Positions 56,351 to 64,000 of a stretch of DNA of 64,000 bases are shown here, one piece after another. The translations under genes were made by a program, and so were the position numbers. Positions within the stretch are counted from its first letter, which is position 1. The number at the start of each line of letters is the position of its first letter. The DNA is from Sternotherus odoratus (Eukaryota; Chordata; Testudines; Kinosternidae): assembly GCA_032164245.1 (NCBI GenBank), contig JAVMKO010000010.1:25370189-25434188 (forward strand), read 5' to 3'. Below the pieces are notes generated by a model. That model was not told the origin of the DNA. It did no database searches and worked only from the letters and a program-made list of their open reading frames with translations.

Positions 56351-57004
56351 GCCTGCAAAACTATTTATAGTTGGGAATCTGAGTACTTGGTCTTCCTACT
56401 CCCTGATTTGCATTGTTAAAATAAACCTGCTTTTGAAAATGTGCCCTCAAAGTATGAACTTCACATAAACAATATGTAATTTAGAAAAGATATATTTCAA
56501 TTAATTATTTTGGTTTATATATCTTTGTCTATTTTGATTGTTCAAATTGGTCCATATTATGCCTGTCAATCCTTACCTGGGATAAAGGAACTGCCAGTCC
56601 TTCAGAGAATAGGGGTCAGTGTTTATTTTGGAGGTGTGACAATTCAGCAGATCCACCTGTAGACATGTATAAGTCAGCTGAAGATGATTAGGGCACAAAA
56701 AAGGAGAAAACCTATCCTTTAAAGGATGAGTTTTTGTGTATTTCATATAAACCTAGCAGAGTTTTTTTAATATTTGTGAGATAACATAAGTTTTATTTTT
56801 CCATGACTATTTAGAGAAATGTAGTCAGAGAAATAATGTAGTGGCAAATTACAGTTATTTTCAAAAATTATAGTTTACGCCATTTACAGTCATCAACTAA
56901 AGTCTAAAAGCAGTTGCTTCAAAGAAGTAGTAAACATGTTTTGAATGATCAGCGAGCATGTAGAATGTCCAAAGAAGGCATTTATGTCTCTTTACAAGGC
57001 CATG
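56351..57004. other. Intron, nothing recognised
   Basis: AT-rich sequence without identifiable repeats. Confidence 0.4.
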
Positions 57005-57012
57005 GTTTAGAC

Positions 57013-57511
57013 CAGGGGTTTCACACACATGGTCTGTGGGCTGCATGCCCACCAAGCTCCCCGTGTGTGCCCTGACCTTCCTGGAGATATTTCCTGTGGC
57101 CACCAAGCTCCCCTCACCCGTCGTGCTGCATCCCTGCTCCTCTGCCTACCTCCAGACGCTTTCCACTGCCAAACAGCTGGTTGGCAACGCTTAGCGCTTT
57201 CCAGGAGGGAGGGGGAGAACTGGGGAGCCATGTGCTCAGGGGAGGAGGCGGAGAAGATGCGGGGCAGGGCCAGGGAGGGGGTAGAGGGGGTGGGGACTTT
57301 GGGGAAGGGGTGGGAATGGGGACGGGGAAGGGGTGGGAAGAGGCAGGGCAGGGGCAGAAGCCTCATGGAAGAGGTAGAGTGGGGGTGGGACTGCAGGGGG
57401 GGAGGGAGAAGCTTTTGTACCTTTATATGAAAAGGTGTCAGTGATGCAGCCCTTGGGCCAATGTACTAGTCCTCATGTGGCCACCATGGTGATTTGAGTT
57501 CAAGATCCCTG
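57013..57511. mobile_element. hAT-like element with 8-bp TSD and purine-rich core
   Basis: The left end CAGGGGTTTCACACACATGG and reverse-complemented right end CAGGGATCTTGAACTCA are hAT-type. The flanking octamers GTTTAGAC (57005-57012) and GTTTAGAG (57512-57519) match at 7 of 8. The core 57200-57410 is a G-rich purine tract with AGGGG runs. No transposase. Confidence 0.85.
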
Positions 57512-57519
57512 GTTTAGAG

Positions 57520-58299
57520 TTCTGAAAGAATGCCAGTGCAAAACATTAAGCTGTCAGTTTACTGCAGAAAAAAATGTGTTGTGTGATTGGATTTGGATGA
57601 ACTGTTGGCAGCACTTGACAGAACACAGCAAAACAAAATGTGACTTCTGTCTGTTTAAATTGTCAGGGACCCAAAAATGACTTGAGGATTTTCAAATCAT
57701 AGCTTGCAGAGCCTCTTCTGTGAATCATTTAACCTTTCCAAGTAGCAGCCCAATTTTAGCTTCTTCTGTAGGTATCTGCTTGGTCGGTATCATTCTTTTG
57801 TATATCATCCACACAGATTTCTGTGTGCAGGAACTGCTTCCAGCAGAGGCTGATTTCACTGCTTGGGATCTGTGCCAGACTGTGTTTCCATAACTCTGGA
57901 AAATGTGTGGAAAAATGAAAGACACAGTAGTACATTTTTAGATGTGTTTGTTCTGCTTGTGTAGCCAGCAGTACTTGTTTATATAGTGCAGATCAGCTTC
58001 CAAACCCTGACCTGTGACTGATTTATGATGGTTGTAGGCTAAAGCTTCCTCCTTTAGCTGAGCTATAGGGAGAGTAGACCTCAGTGTGTGCAGCATGACC
58101 ATCCATGCAACAAAGAACAAACAAAATCTATGTTTAGTGACAGGCAAGGTTGTGGATGAACCCATCCCAGACACCTAAAACCATAAAAGAAAGGAAATAA
58201 GAACTCAGGGGAGAAAGCTTGAGAATTCTATCAATAAGATACTACACATGGCTTTCACTTATTGATATCTATTGGAAATGGAAGTAATACATACTACAA
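57520..58299. other. Intron, nothing recognised
   Basis: No supportable feature. Confidence 0.4.
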
Positions 58300-58309
58300 C
58301 TTAATCAGA

Positions 58310-58411
58310 ATCAGAGAGGTAGCCGTGTTAGTCTGGAATAGCAGAGGCAACAAAGTCCTGTGGCACCTTAAAGACTAGTCTTTAAGGTGCCACAGGACTT
58401 TGTTACCTCAG
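58310..58411. mobile_element. Short fold-back SINE-like insertion with 10-bp TSD
   Basis: The SINE head ATCAGAGAGGTAGCCGTGTT runs in sense to AAAGACT (58376) and then reverses exactly. The arms 58349-58376 and 58377-58404 are a perfect 28-bp palindrome with no loop. Direct repeats CTTAATCAGA (58300-58309 and 58412-58421) bracket the whole unit. Confidence 0.88.
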
Positions 58412-58421
58412 CTTAATCAGA

Positions 58422-61004
58422 TTTGCACTATAACTTCAAAATTTACATTTAGGAGAGTGAGTAAATGGGATGGACGAGAAAAAGAGTGACACTTTGACTC
58501 CTGTTTTTCACCTATCTCATCATTAATAGTTCTATTGCATAATTACTACAGTCTAGATCTGGTCAAAAAAATCACAAAAAATTCCACAAAATATTTCAAA
58601 CAAAATATTTCATAGCAAAATTTATTTCTGGTGGAATAAAGGCTATATAAAATGAACATTTTGTTTAACTTCAAACTGCATTTTTTGTTTCATTTTGAAT
58701 TTTTAATCAATATTTGTGAAACTTCTTTATTTCAACAAATCTGCATTTATGGACAAAAATAGTTTAAAAAATTTCTACCAACTCTAAACTGTAGACATAT
58801 GAATGTTTGTAGCTGATTTCTTTTTTCAGACACTGAAATCTTTCCATTGGCCTTTTCTTGGGGTGTATGATGCAGCTTTCCCAGAGCAGTCTATTCTATA
58901 CATAAACATGGATAAATTTTTTTTACCATCAATAAGGGTCTTATTAGATAGTGAGTTTAAGGGAAAGAGGGACACACACTTTTTGCTGTCTGTGTAACAG
59001 TAGCCAACAGATTAGTTGACAAAAGAGTTTGTGCAAACTTTTTCTTAGGTTTTGAAGGTCACACAGTGATTTCTTTTTCTTTTTCAGTGTTTTGGGTTTT
59101 ATTAGACACGCTTCATACACTCAACCGCTAACCCATATTCTCACCTTGGCAGCATTACTGAACAAGATTTTTGCCATCTGTTTGATACAGCACTTTATGC
59201 AAATTACTTGTTTTTTATATTTCCCCTTGAGACCTATATCCTGAATTTGATCCTCATCATTGAATGATTCGTCTTGTTTGCTGGCTTTACAATATACTTC
59301 ATAGAAAGCCTACTAGTAGGGACAACAGAGAACCACTGGGGACATAAGGGAACAGACTTGCAGTAATGCACCATTTAGTTAGCCAAAGATTACATTTTCG
59401 TCTCTGGGTCACAATCTCCACATATCAATTTGCCACATCTTCTTATGTGCAATATTCCTTTTTGTAAGGCCAAGGCAATACTTAACAAGGTGGGTGTATC
59501 TACCCCAACATGGCTTGGCAGAATCAGATCAATAAGAATGGTTATTCTCCTTAGAATTTGGTATTTGCTCCAGATGTTGTCACTTCTTATTGGTGAGAGA
59601 TTAGGAATTTGGAGAGGTTGCCTATATATGGAAACTGTGCTATTTAATTCAGGTCATTTTAATAAACTCACCTTTTTTTATATCTGAATCTCAAATGAGC
59701 CAAGGACCTAAGGAATATTTGGCTATTTTGAAACTCAGGGGGTAAATATTGAAGAGTATAAAACAATGGGTTAAACTCCAGATTTCTCCCCCTCCCACAT
59801 AGAAATCATTTTCATCTAGCTCATCTAATATAACTTTCAAAATTAGGTGGATTATGGGAATTGGTTGCCCTATGAATGTCTTTGCCTGAGGGTCTGAGTT
59901 CTTTTGAAGAATTATATTTAACTTTTGATCTTTTCCTATGCAGCCTCTCTGCATATCTCCAACTGTGACATTTTATAGGACCACAAATCTGTGAGACTAA
60001 CATTTCTTACTCTTTTGAAGCAGTTCTGAACTCTCAAGGATATAGCAGCAGCTTTATTTCAACAATTTACAAACTGGGTGTAAGAGTGCCTGGGACTCTA
60101 ATGGAGGAGAGAGCACAGGAAGGCTTCTGTGAGAAAGAAATCCCTTGGGATTAGCTGTTAATGGTATAAAGGAACTATAGGAATCAGTCTACATTTGGGG
60201 ACCCAATTAAAGGATTCTTCATAAAAATAAATATCCTGCTCCTTTTTCTGTAGATCTGTTTAGCTCTTGGGCAAGAGTGTGAGTGTGTAAGGAGGTGGTA
60301 GGATTTGGAAGGACCGCACAAGGTGTGCACATCATTTCTGTGATGTGAGATTCAGTTCTGTGGGCTCCTTGTGTGACCACATCCAAGGGGGCCAGTGATC
60401 CACACAGAGGGGGCATACCTAAGGCCTTGGGAGTTACTCCTCCTGGATAAACACAAGCACAACCTAAGGTCTTATCAGCCAGTTTAAGAACTGGCAAGCT
60501 TGTACCAGTGTCAGGCTGTTTACGGCATTGCTTTAGCTGCCTTTTTTCTGATAACAAGCCTTATTCACAACCACGTTCAGAGATCCTCCACACACAGCCA
60601 AGATACCTGGAGTAGACTCTAGAGACTGGACATGGCCCCAAAGCATGTGTGGCCCCAGTCTTTGTTCTAGGACTAGCATCTTACCTCCTGAATGCAAGAA
60701 ACACTAGGCAGTTTGGACTCCCTGCTCCTGATCTTGCCTACTGCCTTCTCAGAGGTCATTCTTTCAAACTGCCTAATTGCAAACAGCTGACTCCCTTAAT
60801 GGCAATGAGAGAACTCACCACAGTTATGTATTTATGTAATCAGAAAGGTTAAGATTTTATCATGGTTATTTTTAAGGCCAATAAACAAAAATTCACTGAA
60901 GCCCACGATCTGTCCCTGACTTCTACTAAAAATAACTGAGACCAAATGGGGGCTGTAACGGGGCTATAATAAAATGGCATAGCATGCAGTAGCCGTAAAT
61001 TCAT
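58422..61004. other. Intron, nothing recognised
   Basis: AT-rich with moderately GC-rich patches near 60300-60500. No terminal repeats or coding blocks that I can support. Confidence 0.4.
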
Positions 61005-61790
61005 AGATTTAGGCATTCTCAGGCCAGAAAAGTATCATTGTGATTATCAAGTCTGACATCCAGTAAAATACTGACTGTAGGACTTCCTGGAATTAGTTCC
61101 TATTTTATATAGAGCACATATTTTAGAAACATTTCCACTGCTGAAGAATCTACCATAGCCCTTAGTAAGCTGTTCCAATGGTTAAGATACTTAAAATGTT
61201 CACTTTCACTTTTAAAAATGTTCATCTTGTTTCTAGTCTAAATTTATCTAGCTTCAACTTCTAATCATTGAATCTTGTTTATACCTTCCTTTACTATAGT
61301 GAGGAGCCCTCTATTATAAAATTTCGGTTCCCCCTGTAGGTACTTATAGATTGTGGTCAAATCACTCCTTAACCTTCTCTTTGATAATTAAATAGACTGA
61401 GCTCCTTGAGTTTGTGACTATAGGGAATGTTTTTTAAAATACTTTAATCGTTCTTAGGGCTTGTTTCCAAATCCTGTCCAGCTTCTTGAATTGGGGACAC
61501 CAGAACTAGATGCAGTATTCCAGTAGCAGTCACATCAATGCCAAATGCAGAGATAATATAACCTATTTACTCAATATTCCCGTTTATTCATTCAAGTATC
61601 AGATTAGTCTGTTTGGCCACTTTGTAGCACTGGGAGCTTTCATGGATTAGCTACCATGACTCTCAACTCCGTTTCAGAGTCACCACTTCCCAGGATAGTC
61701 TGCCATTCTGTAGTATGGCCTATGTTGTTTGTTCCTAGATATATGACCATATTTTTAAATCTGCTAATCCTGTGTTCCAGTTGGGAACAA
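61005..61790 (-). mobile_element. Old CR1/L3-type LINE 3' fragment, antisense
   Basis: The + strand starts ATTCATAGATTTAGGCATTC and continues with AATCTACCATAGCCCTTAGT, GTAAGCTGTTCCAATGG, CAAATCACTCCTTAACCTTC and AATAGACTGAGCTCCTTGAG. This is the inverse of the 3' region of old CR1-clade elements. It is more diverged than the other copies. Confidence 0.75.
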
Positions 61791-62200
61791 AACTGCAATG
61801 ACAGCAATACTCAAAAAGGCCTTCACCTTAGTTAGGTCTTTAGCATCTGAAAAAGGAGTCCTTGGGAAGATGATATTTTTGCTTTGTGCCATAATTTCTG
61901 TCCCAAAAATTAATTTAATCCTGGGAAAGAATCTGAGCCACATTAAAAGTATGCAAAAAAGAGGCAAACCAGAGAGAGAGGTTGTGGGAGTGGAGAAACT
62001 TAGAGGGATGTGTGATACCTTGCAGAAGTACTTGGCTACTTGGAATCAGTTATTCCTCCAGTGATCAGCACCTGGAGAGCCACCAAAAATTAACGAGGCT
62101 ATTGTTCTAAAGAACTTACATATGAATAAAAAATTAAGCATTGGTTTCTGTGAGGTCCTAGAATAATTCCCAAAGAAGACTAACAAAACTGACAAATCCA
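61791..62200. other. Intron between CR1 fragments, unassigned
   Basis: Unassigned. The stretch at 61970-62040 could be a diverged upstream part of the CR1 that follows, but I could not align it. Confidence 0.35.
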
Positions 62201-62786
62201 AAATGGACAACAACTCTTGGGTTATGTGCTACTCCTGGAGTTTTCAGAGTGGGAGGGAGGGAGGAAGAAGAGATTAAAGAGGCTCGGACTTTTCAGCTTG
62301 GAAAAGAGGAGACAAAGGGGGGATATGATAGAGGTCTATAAAATTATGAGTGACATGGAGAAAGTGAATAAGGAAAAATTATTTTCTTGTTTCCATAATA
62401 TAAGAACTGGGGCCACCAAATGAAATTAATGGGCAGCAGGTTTAAAACAAATAAAAGGAAGTTCTTCACTCAGTGCACAGTCAGCCTGTGGAACTCCTTG
62501 CCTGAGGAGATTGTGAAAGCTAGGACTGTAACAGGGCTTAAAAGAGAACTGGATAAATTCATGGAGGTTAAGTCCATTCATGGCTATTAGCCAGGATGGG
62601 TAAGGAATGGTGTTCCTAGCCCCTGTTTGTCAGAGGGTGGTGATGGATAGCAGGAAAGAGATCACTTGACATTACCTGTTAGATTCACTTACTCCGAGGC
62701 ACCTGGCAGTGTCCACTGTTGGTAGACAGGATACTGGGCTGGATGGACCTTTGGTCTGACCTAGTACAGCCATTCTTATGTTCTTA
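62201..62786 (+). mobile_element. CR1 LINE 3' fragment, sense
   Basis: Contains AGGAGACAAAGGGGGGATAT, TGATAGAGGTCTATAAAATT, AGGTTTAAAACAAATAAAAGG and CAGCCTGTGGAACTCCTTGC, and ends GTCTGACCTAGTACAGCCAT TCTTATGTTCTT at 62786. These are the standard CR1 3' blocks. Confidence 0.9.
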
Positions 62787-63640
62787 TTCATGTAAGATTT
62801 GTTTTACTGGTGTTTGACCTTTCTGTATTACCTGTATTTTTAGTGGAACAAGTAGCACTGTTGTATCATATTGTATATGCATCTCTTTATTCTATAGTCT
62901 GAGCTTCTGCTTTCTAGTTTTGAAAATATAATCTATGACAAAATAATACTCTACACTGAAAATAGATTTATGGTATTTATAGTGATAATTCTCTCTTTGG
63001 AGTGGAGAGAATACAATATTTTATGACTGCACTTTGTTATGTGATTTAGCTATCCATATATTACCTTTTTCTATAGAAAACATTCCTAAAATCCAGAAAT
63101 AACTGGGCTAATATTCATTAGATATTTCAATCCATGCTCTATAAGATGCCAGATGTCTGCTATAAGTAGCAGACAGTTGAATCATCTAGATTATTACATA
63201 ACTCAACAATAATAATAAGAAAAACCTATTGGTTGAATAAAACATTGAAATAATTGTATATTAAACATTCTAGAGGCCTGAATCCCTGGTGCTTCTGAAC
63301 TTGCATGCTTTTACAATTTTTGTCATCTGGCACCTTTCTACTTAACACAATCTGTGTTTTTCTTTAGAAGTAGTAATTGTACAGGCTCTGTTATGTTTTC
63401 TCTGTTTCATTTCTTTTCAAATCTGGAATGAACTTTCCTTAACATGAGTTAACCTGAAGTCTGCTGAAAAGTTAACACATCCATCAATAATCTTCATCAA
63501 CATAGTGAAGTAATTGTGAGAACAAGTTTTATTTTGGGGTTTTATTTTCCCCCTATTAATAGCATTTGGGGTTTATAGTATGCCTTTCTCTTTATCTTTT
63601 AGCAGATAAATAAAATACAGTGTGTGAGCTGCTGTCTGCT
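62787..63640. other. Intron, nothing recognised
   Basis: AT-rich sequence. Confidence 0.4.
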
Positions 63641-63648
63641 TTAATAAT

Positions 63649-64000
63649 TACTCCTGAGGGCATTCTGTGCCAAAAAATTAAAAATTCAGTTAATAGTATT
63701 TTAAAATTCTGTACATTTTATTTGTCAAATAAATGTGGAGGCTGTAGCATGGCTTTGGGGAGCACAGACCACTGGCTGTGCAGAGGTGGGAGATCACTGT
63801 GCAGATCCCTTCCACCCCCCTGGGACACGAACTCAACGGTGAGGCTATACCCAATGCTGACACAGTGCGAAGACCAGGCCTACCCCAGAAACACCCCAGG
63901 GCACTGCTTCGCTATGCCAGGTGCACTAAGTGTGAGCAGTCAGGCTCAGCAAGGTAGGATCTAAGTGTGGAGGGGATTAGTGTGGAGGGATCCAGGTGTG
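63649..64000 (+). repeat. Interspersed repeat cut by the window edge
   Basis: CTCCTGAGGGCATTCTGTGC, then CCAAAAAATTAAAAATTC and TTTATTTGTCAAATAAATGTGG, then a GC-rich part with CACTGGCTGTGCAGAGGTGG. The layout resembles a common turtle repeat that I associate with an LTR or DNA element. Its right end lies outside the window. Confidence 0.45.

Overview
The window looks like intronic DNA of a vertebrate, most likely a cryptodiran turtle. The evidence is several CR1 LINE fragments, short TSD-flanked SINE-like repeats of a type I associate with turtles, many hAT-type miniature elements, a Helitron, MIR relics, and three DIRS-type tyrosine-recombinase retrotransposons. Nothing prokaryotic is present. 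The species call is inference from repeat content.

One host gene crosses the window on the + strand. Two well-formed coding exons (2663-2773 and 38351-38482, both phase 0-0) encode consecutive pieces of an ENTREP/FAM189A-family tetraspan membrane protein. They are separated by an intron of about 35.6 kb, and a further intron of more than 25 kb follows. I found no third exon before the window ends. Almost everything else is transposable-element insertion into these introns.

Layout: 1-1735 decayed DIRS 3' end; 2663-2773 exon A; 2987-16903 LINE, SINE, hAT and MITE debris, including a 124-bp miniature element (10686-10809) and a fold-back SINE (16687-16903). 17345-19050 is a GC-rich element with a TAGGCTGACCATA end carrying a first exon of a GRK-type kinase. 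21299-23386 is a CR1 split by a precise Helitron insertion. 27894-30474 is a complete element with the same ends, a perfect 8-bp target duplication and a captured first exon of a conventional protein kinase C (PRKCG-like), plus a giant palindrome, a nested hAT element and pyrimidine minisatellites. 31250-37182 is a full-length, apparently intact DIRS retrotransposon. 38351-38482 is exon B. 39764-41480 is a deleted DIRS copy. 41940-64000 holds CR1, L2-like, LTR-like, hAT and SINE relics.

The most notable observations are the two exon-carrying (Pack-type) DNA elements with shared ends, both holding 5' exons of AGC-group kinase genes, and the intact DIRS element, whose internal complementary region records its own circle junction and so defines its ends. 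Two SINE insertions are fold-back palindromes each bracketed by a single target duplication. All coordinates and repeat alignments were made by eye.
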